Source: an uncultured Bacilli bacterium | GTDB lineage: Bacteria > Bacillota_I > Bacilli_A > RF39 > UBA660 | Direction: 5' to 3' | DNA length: 5,339 nucleotides | Assembly (NCBI GenBank): GCA_944331725.1 | Contig: CALVJE010000115.1 | Coordinates: forward strand, 1-5,339 | Part shown: positions 1-5,102 of the stretch, piece by piece | Layout of the letters: each line of letters starts with the position of its first letter | How positions within the stretch are numbered: position 1 is the first letter of the stretch | The notes under the pieces: model-generated | What the model saw: the letters and a program-made list of their open reading frames with translations, nothing else | Databases searched by the model: none | What the model was told of the DNA's origin: nothing | Position numbers and translations under genes: made by a program

Positions 1-333
1 TATGTAGAAAGACATAAAGATAAAAATTATTATGGTATTATAACAGATATAGACAATGAAAGAGCTTATCTAAAAACGATGACAAATATACCTGGATATA
101 TTGAATACCAAGATTTAGAAGATATAAGATTTATTAAGTCTAAAAGATATTTAAAAGATGAAAAAGATAATGTTGTTTTAAAAATAGGAAATCTAGTTAA
201 AGTAGTAACTAATAGTACAGATCATAAAGAATTATTAGTAAACTTTGATTTTATTAAAAATATTACTTTAGAACAACAAAATAAAAAAGGAGCTACTGCT
301 CTTAGAAAAAGTTATGTAAAAAAACTATATTAA
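1..333 (+). CDS. RNase R/VacB-like exoribonuclease, C-terminal S1 domain (5'-truncated by window edge)
   Basis: The reading frame is open from the first base, so the gene begins upstream and only its last 110 residues are visible. An ATG at 79 lies inside the domain and is unlikely to be the true start. Residues about 9-90 read as an S1 RNA-binding fold: YYGIITDI starts the first strand, IPGYIEYQDL sits where RNase R has its 'G(L)VHV..L' strand, and LKIGNLVKVV...LLVNFDFI matches the closing 'LGD.V.V.V......IDF.L' strands. A lysine-rich tail follows (NKKGATALRKSYVKKLY). A single terminal S1 domain followed by a basic tail is the usual end of RNase R, which degrades structured RNA 3'->5' in the cytoplasm. 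The catalytic RNB domain is outside the window, so another S1 protein is possible. The gene ends directly on a terminator and converges with the coat cluster. Confidence 0.6.
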   Translation, partial: YVERHKDKNYYGIITDIDNERAYLKTMTNIPGYIEYQDLEDIRFIKSKRYLKDEKDNVVLKIGNLVKVVTNSTDHKELLVNFDFIKNITLEQQNKKGATALRKSYVKKLY

Positions 334-361
334 AAAACAGTGAATTCACTGTTTTCTTTTT
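334..361. terminator. Bidirectional intrinsic terminator between convergent genes
   Basis: Bases 334-355 form a perfect 22-base palindrome (AAAACAGTGAA followed by its reverse complement TTCACTGTTTT). Rightward it runs into a T-rich tract at 352-361, and leftward the complementary strand reads TTTTTT at 337-332. It starts at the base after the stop codon of the rightward gene, and its T tract overlaps the stop codon of the leftward CotF-like gene. One hairpin therefore probably ends both transcripts. In practice the central few bases form the loop. Confidence 0.85.
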
Positions 362-677
362 ATCCATTTAAATCCATAAACTCTTGATTTAAAGTTTGAT
401 ATTTATTAGATATTTTATTAGCATCACACTTTTCTAATACATACCATCCCTTACGAAACATAATTTCATAAGCTTCTCTTTGTAATGAAGAATAAGCATC
501 AAACATCTCTTTATATACACTATATAATGTTTCATTAGATACTTCTGTTAAAATAACAGCATAATTTTTAACAAATTGTTTTAAAGTACTAAGTAAAGAA
601 TCTAAATAGTCTTTATCATTTAAAACCATACCAGTAGGTACTTCTACTTTAGGATTACTTATCTGATTATTATTCAT
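360..677 (-). CDS. CotF-family spore coat protein (105 aa)
   Basis: This is a probable structural protein of the outer spore layers. It matches the Coat F domain pattern: a PTGM motif at residues 14-17, NDKDYLDSLLSTLKQ starting at residue 20, a helical centre (TEVSNETLYSVYKEMF), and the diagnostic RKGWYVLEKCD at 75-85 followed by a short helix ending NQEF. Length is normal for the family's small members. The start at 677 is chosen because AGGAGG lies 6 bases upstream. An ATG at 692 in the same frame would translate the ribosome binding site itself (MKEVT) and is rejected. The start overlaps the end of the upstream 75-aa coat-like gene by 8 bases (ATGAATAA), which suggests translational coupling. 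Coat genes are normally transcribed in the mother cell under sigma-E or sigma-K. The CotF assignment is firm at family level; the exact coat layer is unknown. Confidence 0.85.
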   Translation of the reverse strand: MNNNQISNPKVEVPTGMVLNDKDYLDSLLSTLKQFVKNYAVILTEVSNETLYSVYKEMFDAYSSLQREAYEIMFRKGWYVLEKCDANKISNKYQTLNQEFMDLNG

Positions 678-897
678 TGTTACCTCCTTCATTTAAGATA
701 TTTAATATTTTACTAATATTACCTTGAAACACATTACTAGCCTTACTAAGCATATCTTTAATTTCACTTTCACTTACACTATTAATAGCATTACTACTAC
801 TCTTATAAGCACCATAATTCCAATTAAACATATCACTTAGATAATCTAAATCCTTACAACTAATCATATTAGGTACTGCATTAAAATTATTTTCCAT
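670..897 (-). CDS. Small coat-associated protein paired with CotF-like gene (75 aa)
   Basis: This is a short, helical, soluble protein. The segment SCKDLDYLSDMFNWNYGAYK at residues 13-32 resembles the small 'spore coat' proteins that sit next to CotF-like genes in Clostridia, and the helix ISKILNILNEGG near the C-terminus fits that pattern. From family knowledge both partners have CotF-like or ferritin-like helical topology, so a heteromeric coat assembly is a reasonable inference but is not shown here. The ATG at 897 has a strong ribosome binding site, GGGAGG, 8 bases upstream. The last codons overlap the start of the next gene by 8 bases. A CATAATAA motif at 923-916 ends a few bases before the ribosome binding site and could be the -10 of a sporulation promoter with a very short leader. 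A convincing -35 is not visible. Confidence 0.75.
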   Translation of the reverse strand: MENNFNAVPNMISCKDLDYLSDMFNWNYGAYKSSSNAINSVSESEIKDMLSKASNVFQGNISKILNILNEGGNNE

Positions 898-959
898 ATC
901 TTTTTCCTCCCAACATTATTATGAGTAAAAAAGAAAAAACTATACATTAAATATAATTT

Positions 960-1256
960 TTAATCTTTAAGAATCTTTAATTTATGTTTAATATCTAAAA
1001 TTAAATCCATTGGTGCATTATCCATTTTATTTAAAACAAGTAAAGCATCTTGCAACTTAGTCTTAACAGGCACATTATCTTTAATATTCTCTACTTCTTC
1101 ATCTAAATTAAAGTTATTACTAGGATTCTGTTCCATATAGTCTTTAATATATTGCTTTATATCTGCTAAAACGTATTCTTTTAACTTATAAGAATCCATC
1201 TCCATAACCCCAAAATAACCACTTATCATATATCTATAAACATCTTCTATTGTCAT
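960..1256 (-). CDS. Hypothetical 98-aa protein upstream of coat genes
   Basis: I do not recognise a family. The protein is small, charged and predicted largely helical. It has a tyrosine-rich start (MTIEDVYRYMISGYFGVMEMDSYKL), a lysine/tyrosine helix to about residue 42, an acidic stretch (FNLDEEVENIKD) around 49-60, and a C-terminal helix rich in Ile/Leu/Lys ending KILKD. There is no signal peptide or membrane segment. A clear ribosome binding site (GGAGGAA) lies 4-5 bases before the ATG. The gene lies 62 bases upstream of the two coat genes on the same strand, so it may be co-transcribed and sporulation-related. That rests on neighbourhood only. The leader (TATGTTGGAGGAA) closely resembles that of the 75-aa coat gene (AATGTTGGGAGGAA), a hint of shared expression. 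Confidence 0.65.
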   Translation of the reverse strand: MTIEDVYRYMISGYFGVMEMDSYKLKEYVLADIKQYIKDYMEQNPSNNFNLDEEVENIKDNVPVKTKLQDALLVLNKMDNAPMDLILDIKHKLKILKD

Positions 1257-1262
1257 TTTATT

Positions 1263-1283
1263 CCTCCAACATAAATCATATCA
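1263..1283 (-). promoter_or_regulatory. Candidate extended -10 promoter and ribosome binding site for the 98-aa gene
   Basis: On the minus strand TGATATGAT (1283-1275) fits an extended -10 (TGn plus TATGAT). It is followed after 7 bases by GGAGG (1267-1263). There is no good -35 hexamer at 16-18 bases. The implied untranslated leader is only about 15 bases. A sporulation sigma factor could instead read part of this region, but spacing to the AAATATT box further upstream (22 bases) is too long for sigma-E. Confidence 0.3.
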
Positions 1284-1345
1284 AACAAATAATAATAAAT
1301 CTACAATATTTGACTCTTCAATATTAATACCGTACATCCTAAAAC

Positions 1346-1414
1346 GCACAATACTCTTAAAATATTGTGCATTTTATCAAATAAATCTGTTGTTTTGCAC
1401 AATTATTGTGCATT
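1346..1414. repeat. Copy A of the ~70 bp fic-flanking direct repeat (two GCACAAT/ATTGTGC boxes)
   Basis: This sequence lies between the fic stop codon and the coat cluster. It contains two inverted-repeat boxes. Box 1 (1346-1370) has perfect 8-bp arms GCACAATA and TATTGTGC around a 9-base spacer. Box 2 (1396-1412) is a perfect palindrome, TGCACAATTATTGTGCA. The box centres are 46 bases apart. Copy B, upstream of fic, has the same order and orientation: box 1 matches at 23 of 25 positions, box 2 at 13 of 15 core positions, with one gap between the boxes. On the minus strand copy A keeps a weak promoter-like pair (TTGATA at 1380-1375, AAGAGT at 1358-1353, 16-base spacer) pointing at the coat cluster. 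Box 1 could also fold in RNA, but only GTTTT follows, so it is a poor terminator. Confidence 0.85.
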
Positions 1415-1440
1415 ATAAATAAAACAATAAATAAATTCAT

Positions 1441-2514
1441 CTAAAACTCTCTACCAACAAACACATTATATATCGCATCATATCTATAACTTAGCTTTGC
1501 ATAAGTTGAATCTTGAACTAAAATTCCCATATCCACTAACTTATCAATAATAGTAGATACTGTATTTCTTGAAACTCCAGACTCATCTTCTACTTCTTTT
1601 TTAGTAAAAACTATCTGTTTCATAATTACTGGCATTATTCTAAATACAGCAGTACTATTTAATTCCTTTATTCTTTCCATATCATTAACATAAATTTGCT
1701 TTATTCTACTTATCTTTGCAATATAATTATTGCATTGATCAATAATACATTGTAAGAAAAATTTTATAAAACCTAACATATTTCCTTTTCTACTCTCATT
1801 CAAATATCTATAATAACTAGGTTTATATAACTCTATTATTTCTGATAAAAACAAAATAGGTTCATCTTCAGTAAGTATAGCTAGTTGAATTGGAATTAAT
1901 GCTCTACCCAACCTTCCATTACCATCACGATAAGCATGTATAGTCTCAAACTGAGAATGTGATATAGCCATATTTATAAATATAGGATCAATATAAGCAT
2001 CATTCATATATTGAAATAAATTATCTAATAATATAGGAACCTCTTCTGGTATCGGTGGAACAAATATAGCTTCTTCAATAGTGCAACCTTTAGGTCCTAC
2101 CCAATTTTGAACATTTCTAATCTTACCAGGTTCTTTTTCATTACCTCTAACACTATCCAATAAGATTTTATGAATAGTATTTAAAAATTTAATATCGATT
2201 TTTCCCTGTTTCAAATAATCTTTTGCATACTCGATAACTTTTTTCAAATTTTGAATTTCTAAATTATCATCAGTTTTTGGCATATACTTTAAATAATACA
2301 TTTCATCTTGAGAAATTTGTGTACCTTCAATTTGAGTAGACTTTAAACTTTCACTCAATATAATTGAATCAAGAAAAAATTTAGAATCAAACTGACTATT
2401 TTTTAAATTTGATTTATACTCTCCATATTTCTCATTAGCTTCTGAAATTAAATTTAACAAGTCTTTATCAATATTATATTTTATTGGTAACATATCAACT
2501 TTAATCGGTTCCAT
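1441..2514 (-). CDS. Fic-family AMPylase-like protein, class II (autoinhibited), with C-terminal winged helix
   Basis: Fic proteins usually transfer AMP from ATP to hydroxyl side chains of target proteins. Numbering from the ATG at 2514 (357 aa), an N-terminal Fic_N-type domain spans about 1-90. It contains the inhibitory helix motif STQIEG (S59, E63, G64), the (S/T)xxxE(G/N) signature whose glutamate blocks ATP binding in class II enzymes. The target-binding flap is VGPKGCTIEEAIFVPP, about 139-154. The FIC motif HAYRDGNGRLGR (193-204) keeps catalytic His193 and the Arg/Asn/Gly residues, so the enzyme looks intact. Residues about 300-332 (FTKKEVEDESGVSRNTVSTI...) form a helix-turn-helix followed by a wing. 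Length is typical for this architecture. ATG 2514 is preferred because AGGTGAT lies just upstream; an in-frame GTG at 2523 falls inside that ribosome binding site. No antitoxin gene adjoins it, as expected for a self-inhibited class. Cellular target unknown. Confidence 0.93.
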   Translation of the reverse strand: MEPIKVDMLPIKYNIDKDLLNLISEANEKYGEYKSNLKNSQFDSKFFLDSIILSESLKSTQIEGTQISQDEMYYLKYMPKTDDNLEIQNLKKVIEYAKDYLKQGKIDIKFLNTIHKILLDSVRGNEKEPGKIRNVQNWVGPKGCTIEEAIFVPPIPEEVPILLDNLFQYMNDAYIDPIFINMAISHSQFETIHAYRDGNGRLGRALIPIQLAILTEDEPILFLSEIIELYKPSYYRYLNESRKGNMLGFIKFFLQCIIDQCNNYIAKISRIKQIYVNDMERIKELNSTAVFRIMPVIMKQIVFTKKEVEDESGVSRNTVSTIIDKLVDMGILVQDSTYAKLSYRYDAIYNVFVGREF

Positions 2515-2567
2515 ATTAATCACCTAAAAAAAGTTTAACATAACACAATCAACTTGTAAATAAAAAA

Positions 2568-2638
2568 TGCACATTATTCTTAAAATATTGTGCATTTTTG
2601 TCAAAAACATCTACCATTTTGCACATTCATTGTGCATT
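2568..2638. repeat. Copy B of the ~70 bp fic-flanking direct repeat (putative operator pair)
   Basis: This is the upstream copy of the sequence also found at 1346-1414. Box 1 (2568-2594) has arms TGCACATTA and TATTGTGCA with one mismatch, around the same spacer (TTCTTAAAA here, CTCTTAAAA in copy A). Box 2 (2620-2636) is TGCACATTCATTGTGCA with one mismatch. Centres are 47 bases apart. Box 1 covers the -10 hexamer and most of the spacer of the fic promoter, and box 2 lies 15 bases upstream of its -35, an arrangement expected for repression by a dimer bound at two sites. I do not recognise the consensus as a known regulator's. The winged helix of Fic itself is a candidate binder. Confidence 0.85.
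2576..2604 (-). promoter_or_regulatory. Promoter of the fic gene
   Basis: On the minus strand a perfect -35 TTGACA (2604-2599), a 17-base spacer and a -10 AAGAAT (2581-2576, 4 of 6 to TATAAT) give a plausible vegetative sigma-A promoter. Transcription would start near 2569 and leave a leader of about 55 bases before the ATG at 2514. The palindromic box 1 overlaps the spacer and -10, so the promoter is probably regulated through it. Confidence 0.65.
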
Positions 2639-2845
2639 TTTTACATTTTCAACATAAAATGTTAAAATCTATCAAACCATCCGCATAATCAGAATCGATA
2701 AATTTTCTCTAGCATAATATTTAAAATATCTGTATCTTCTTTTATTAATAAAACTTTATAAAGCAATTCAATTAAAAATATCTTTTATCTATATCTTATC
2801 AAATCCAAGTAAAACTTAAAATATATTTTTTAAATTATAACTATA
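2639..2845. other. Non-coding gap between divergent fic and membrane-protein genes
   Basis: No supported gene is visible. The left edge has a small palindrome, AACATAAAATGTT (2651-2663), just upstream of the fic operators. A 31-codon open stretch on the minus strand (2692-2784, ending at TGA 2691-2689) has no usable start or ribosome binding site and is not called. The rest is plain A/T-rich sequence. Divergent transcription of the flanking genes explains the length of the gap. Confidence 0.6.
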
Positions 2846-2872
2846 TGTTAAAATATAAATAAGGAAGTAGGT
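2846..2872 (+). promoter_or_regulatory. Extended -10 promoter and ribosome binding region for the CmpB-like gene
   Basis: TGTTAAAAT (2846-2854) is a good extended -10 (TGn followed by TAAAAT). The -35 position (about 2826-2831) is only a T run, which is tolerated with an extended -10. Transcription would start near 2861. Two purine-rich blocks follow: AAGGAAG (2861-2867), rather far from the ATG at 2883, and AGGT (2869-2872), 10 bases from it. The ribosome binding site is thus weaker than those of the coat genes. Confidence 0.5.
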
Positions 2873-2882
2873 AGTAAGTAGT

Positions 2883-3518
2883 ATGAAAAAAAGATATAAA
2901 GATTATTTAAACAAAAATCATAATTTTGATAGAAGTACCCTATTAGGCATATTTTGTTTAATAATAGTAATAGCAGGAATGTTTGGATGGTTATATGAAG
3001 TAATATTTTATTATTTTAACAGTGGTATGAAAGAAATATACTGGCGTGGTGGCAATTTTCTACCTTGGATAAATATTTATGCTACGGGAGCGATTTTAAT
3101 ATATTTTTTAACTTACAAAAAAAGAAAAAATCCTTTATATGTATTTCTAGTAAGTATGATATCAACGGGAATACTAGAATATATTGCAGGATGGTTTATG
3201 GAATACATAATGAAAGTAAAATGTTGGGATTATTCTAATGAAATATTAAACTTTGGTAATATAAATGGTTATGTTTGTCTAAGAAGTGTCTTAATCTTTG
3301 GAATATCTGCTTTATTACTAATGTATTTAATTGCACCTCTTTGCTTCTATATAGCTAACAAAATGAAAAAAAGAAACTTTTTAATATTAAGTTATACAAT
3401 CTGTGGAATATTCTTATTTGATGAACTATATAACTTAATATTTGCTAATCTCTTATCTTTACCTAGAGCATCAGAAATTTACAAAGAACTAGGCTTCAAA
3501 TATCAATATTTTAAATAA
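2883..3518 (+). CDS. Multi-pass membrane protein, CmpB / 'putative ABC-transporter type IV' family (211 aa)
   Basis: This is an integral membrane protein with about five hydrophobic segments, near residues 19-43, 61-78, 84-105, 132-157 and 166-190. The N-terminus is lysine-rich and cytoplasmic-looking, with no cleavable signal. It carries the ordered motifs of the ABC_trans_CmpB family: GWLYEV at 35-40, RGGNFLPW and IYATGA at 55-70, LEYIAGWFMEYI...CWDYS at 98-118, and NINGYVCLRS at 126-135. Despite the family name, no transport activity or ATPase partner is shown by the sequence, and no ABC ATPase gene is nearby. Members are common as single genes in Clostridia. The gene has its own promoter and terminator and faces away from fic, so it is probably monocistronic. 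Biochemical role unknown. Confidence 0.85.
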   Translation: MKKRYKDYLNKNHNFDRSTLLGIFCLIIVIAGMFGWLYEVIFYYFNSGMKEIYWRGGNFLPWINIYATGAILIYFLTYKKRKNPLYVFLVSMISTGILEYIAGWFMEYIMKVKCWDYSNEILNFGNINGYVCLRSVLIFGISALLLMYLIAPLCFYIANKMKKRNFLILSYTICGIFLFDELYNLIFANLLSLPRASEIYKELGFKYQYFK

Positions 3519-3524
3519 AGAAAA

Positions 3525-3553
3525 TGCAATGTTTCCAAACATTGCACTTTTTT
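3525..3553 (+). terminator. Intrinsic terminator after the CmpB-like gene
   Basis: TGCAATGTTT (3525-3534) pairs perfectly with AAACATTGCA (3537-3546). Effectively this is an 8-9 bp stem with a small loop, followed by CTTTTTT (3547-3553). It begins 6 bases after the stop codon. On the minus strand the hairpin is followed by TTTTCTTTATTT, so it may also stop leftward transcription from the broken AlbA gene. Confidence 0.9.
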
Positions 3554-3611
3554 ATTTAAAATTATTAATTACTAATTGGTGCCCTAAATGAGCTTATCTC
3601 GAACCAATATA

Positions 3612-3914
3612 TTATTTTAAAATATAATATGTATTTTTACCATTTCCTTTTTTTACAATATTTTCTTTTACCATTTCTGATAATATTTTCTTTGATCTAG
3701 CAAATGAAATATCAAATAAAACGTCGACAACTTCTCTTTTTATTTTATCGTTTTCTTTTAAATAATTAATTATTATATCTCTTTGTGATAAAAGATTAAT
3801 TGATATATCTTGCTTTTCGTTTTTATAATTTACATTTGGTAATATAACTTTAAAACTATTATCAGTTGTAATAAACTCAGGTTTTAAGTTGAACTCTTTA
3901 TAAACATCTATCAT
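3612..3914 (-). pseudogene. Fragment 4: C-terminal winged-helix domain of the broken gene
   Basis: One hundred residues from an internal ATG. MIDVYKEFNLKPEFITTDNSFKVILPN is the usual bridge after GTGIGR in this family ('..Y......P.F...D.FKV.LP'). It is followed by a winged helix: RDIIINYLKENDKIKREVVD, then SFARSKKILSEMVKENIVKK and a final strand TYYILK. No ribosome binding site precedes the ATG, whose first bases overlap the stop codon of fragment 3. Reinitiation is possible in principle but not supported. Confidence 0.75.
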
Positions 3915-4114
3915 CGCCCAATACCCGTTCCATAGTTCTCTACATATTCTAATCTATAAAATATATTAGCCAAATTTTTATTTCTAGTTTGTGAAACTCC
4001 CGCTATTATATCATCAATAGATAAACCAGTCATTAAACCACCAAGCGATGTAACCTCAATTCTATCATCAAAAACTGATACCAAAATACTACCGGAAAAA
4101 TTATAATTTCGATG
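3911..4114 (-). pseudogene. Fragment 3: HATPase_c_4-like segment, out of frame with both neighbours
   Basis: Between the second and third breaks a third frame carries 67 residues of conserved sequence: HRNYNFSGSILVSVFDDRIEV, then TSLGGLMTGLSIDDIIAG, SQTRNKNLANIFYRLEYVEN and YGTGIGR, before TGA 3913-3911. It has no start codon of its own, so a start-codon-based gene finder misses it. These motifs (strand pair, GG loop, R-N-L helix, GTG loop) are the ATP-lid-like part seen in this family and show that the ancestral gene is complete across the gap. Confidence 0.75.
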
Positions 4115-4637
4115 TTATTATAGCATTCAAAATAGTTTCTCTTAATGCAAATTCAGGATAATCTCTAATATCAACTCTTTTGTAATTTATAATTCTTCCA
4201 CTAATTTTGTTAATAATATTTAAATAATTCAAAACATCTTCAAGTTGTTTAACTAAAGAACCAGTAAATTCTTTTCTGTCTTTAAATGATAACTTATTAT
4301 TGCCATTAAACACAGCACATTTTATTGTAAATGGGCATTCATCAGATAATAGCAAACCTAAATTTGTATATAGATTATCATTATTCATAATATTTAATAA
4401 TTTATATTTAGTGTTATTTAGTTCTTTTTGTTTATCGGAAAATATACTATTCAAATATATGAAATTTAAATTCTGATTTTGTGATACTTGATTTTCAAAA
4501 GTATCATGGTTTTCAAGTATTAATTTTCTTATTAATTCATCGGTTGCTGGTGCTGATACATTGCCATGTCTAACAAATACACCAGACGGCTTTAAACCTT
4601 TATCAGCTAAATAATATGGCTTATTAGAACCACTCAT
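4101..4637 (-). pseudogene. Fragment 2: central region of the broken AlbA_2 protein
   Basis: The open segment from ATG 4637 encodes SGSNKPYYLADKGLKPSGVFVRHGNVSAPATDE, the typical end of the AlbA_2 domain ('KP.YL...G...G.Y.R.G....A'). A linker rich in Asn/Leu/Lys follows, then YPEFALRETILNAII, which in intact relatives runs into HRDY. The ATG at 4637 is internal to the original domain and has no ribosome binding site, so independent translation is unlikely. The frame ends at TAA 4103-4101 because of an extra A near 4115. Confidence 0.75.
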
Positions 4638-4651
4638 TACTTTTAAAATTA

Positions 4652-4939
4652 TTATTTTTTGCCTTCTACATTTTCAATAATTATATTAGTATATAGAGTT
4701 AAATCAGATTTAATTTCCTCTCTAATCATGCCACTTAAAGCTTCTGCATCTTTATTGTAATCTTTGAGTCTAACTACTTTTCCTGTATCATCAATACCTA
4801 TATAAATAGTACCACCTTTACTATTAGCAAAGGCAATTATTTCCTTTTTTATGTCTTTTGTTAATTCTCTTTTAAGTTCTACAAATTCATTTTCAGTGTA
4901 CATAATTTTCTCTAATATATTATATACATTACATTTCAA
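4652..4939 (-). pseudogene. Fragment 1: AlbA_2 (AAA_4) N-terminal domain
   Basis: These 95 residues form the N-terminal module of the broken gene: ENEFVELKREL (about 16-26), KKEIIAFANSKGGTIYIGIDDTG (about 31-53, the family's core strand-helix signature), then a helix reading EALSGMIREEIKSDL. The frame stops at TAA 4654-4652, directly after the A6 run. If the A run slips to seven during transcription, translation would continue into fragment 2, so a full-length minority product is conceivable for this break alone. Confidence 0.75.
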
Positions 4940-4949
4940 ATTATCAATC

Positions 4950-4982
4950 CTTTCGGCAACTTTTCAGCAACTTTTCGGCAAC
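4950..4982. repeat. Three 11-bp tandem repeats just upstream of the broken AlbA gene
   Basis: Three units of 11 bp, CTTTCGGCAAC, TTTTCAGCAAC and TTTTCGGCAAC, lie head to tail. On the minus strand they read GTTGCCGAAAA, GTTGCTGAAAA, GTTGCCGAAAG, and the last unit runs into the AAAGGA ribosome binding site of the TTG start. Being 11 bp, the unit shifts frame each time, so three units would encode an 11-residue peptide repeat (VAEKLxKSCRK). The period is also one DNA helical turn. Base composition is richer in G/C than the surroundings. Confidence 0.85.
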
Positions 4983-5040
4983 CGTTTTTAAAAAATAACT
5001 TTAACTGTAAAAATTTTCAAGCGCAAAATCTCTAAATCCC

Positions 5041-5071
5041 TATATATTTTGACAAAATGTCAAAATATATA
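5041..5071. repeat. Inverted repeat with perfect 14-bp arms
   Basis: TATATATTTTGACA (5041-5054) and TGTCAAAATATATA (5058-5071) are exact reverse complements around AAA. The core TTGACA-AAA-TGTCAA looks like a dimer operator. Both arms also contain a -35-like TTGACA, but no convincing -10 lies 16-18 bases downstream on either strand. Without T tracts on either side it is not a terminator. Confidence 0.7.
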
Positions 5072-5077
5072 AATAAA

Positions 5078-5101
5078 ATGTAGAACCGTTTAATTCTACA
5101 T
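5078..5101. repeat. Short inverted repeat, 8-bp arms
   Basis: ATGTAGAA (5078-5085) and TTCTACAT (5094-5101) flank an 8-base loop. Read leftward, the hairpin is followed by TTTATTT, so it could be a weak leftward terminator for the short remnant at 5103-5201, or part of a structured leader of the AlbA gene. The stem is AT-rich and its role is uncertain. Confidence 0.45.
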
Positions 5102-5102
5102 C

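Larger units (their letters stand above)
3612..4939 (-). pseudogene. Broken Schlafen/AlbA_2-type ATP-binding protein with C-terminal winged helix
   Basis: One ancestral gene is split into frames by three single-base indels. Break 1 is the A6 run at 4660-4655: restoring a seventh A joins ...VEGKK to IIILKV and on to SGSNKPYYL. Break 2 is an extra A near 4115: dropping it turns NAIITSKL-stop into NAII followed by HRNYNFSGSILV, the expected 'LNA..HRDY' motif. Break 3 is one base missing near 3914: restoring it joins YGTGIGR to MIDVYKEF. The repaired protein would be 442 aa, close to the usual size. It has an AlbA_2 (divergent AAA_4) N-terminus, a GHKL-like HATPase_c_4 segment with YGTGIGR, and a winged-helix end. 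Family members are poorly understood, putative nucleic-acid or ATP-binding regulators common in accessory DNA. Start choice: TTG 4939 has AAAGGA 8 bases upstream, while ATG 4903 begins just before the conserved ENEFVELKREL. Neighbouring genes are intact, which favours real decay over bad sequence. Confidence 0.88.

Noticed and set aside
79..81. ATG at 79 as the start of a separate 84-aa gene
   Set aside because: The frame is open to the window edge, and the ATG falls inside the S1 domain without a ribosome binding site.
678..692. Upstream in-frame ATG giving the CotF-like protein five more residues (MKEVT)
   Set aside because: Those codons are the AGGAGG ribosome binding site itself; the ATG at 677 is correctly spaced behind it.
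1346..1412. Copy A boxes as the fic terminator
   Set aside because: The stems can fold in RNA but lack a proper T tract, and the same boxes occur upstream of fic on its promoter, so an operator role fits better.
2515..2523. GTG start for Fic at 2523
   Set aside because: The GTG lies inside AGGTGAT, which serves as ribosome binding site for the ATG at 2514; homologues need no extra residues.
1346..2638. CRISPR-like or integron attC-like repeats around fic
   Set aside because: Only two copies, separated by a gene, with no spacer array; the promoter overlap in copy B explains the motif more simply.
2689..2784. 31-codon open stretch on the minus strand (KIFLIELLYKVLL...)
   Set aside because: Looks superficially protein-like but has no start codon, no ribosome binding site and AT-typical composition; could be chance. 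Kept only as a note in the gap entry.
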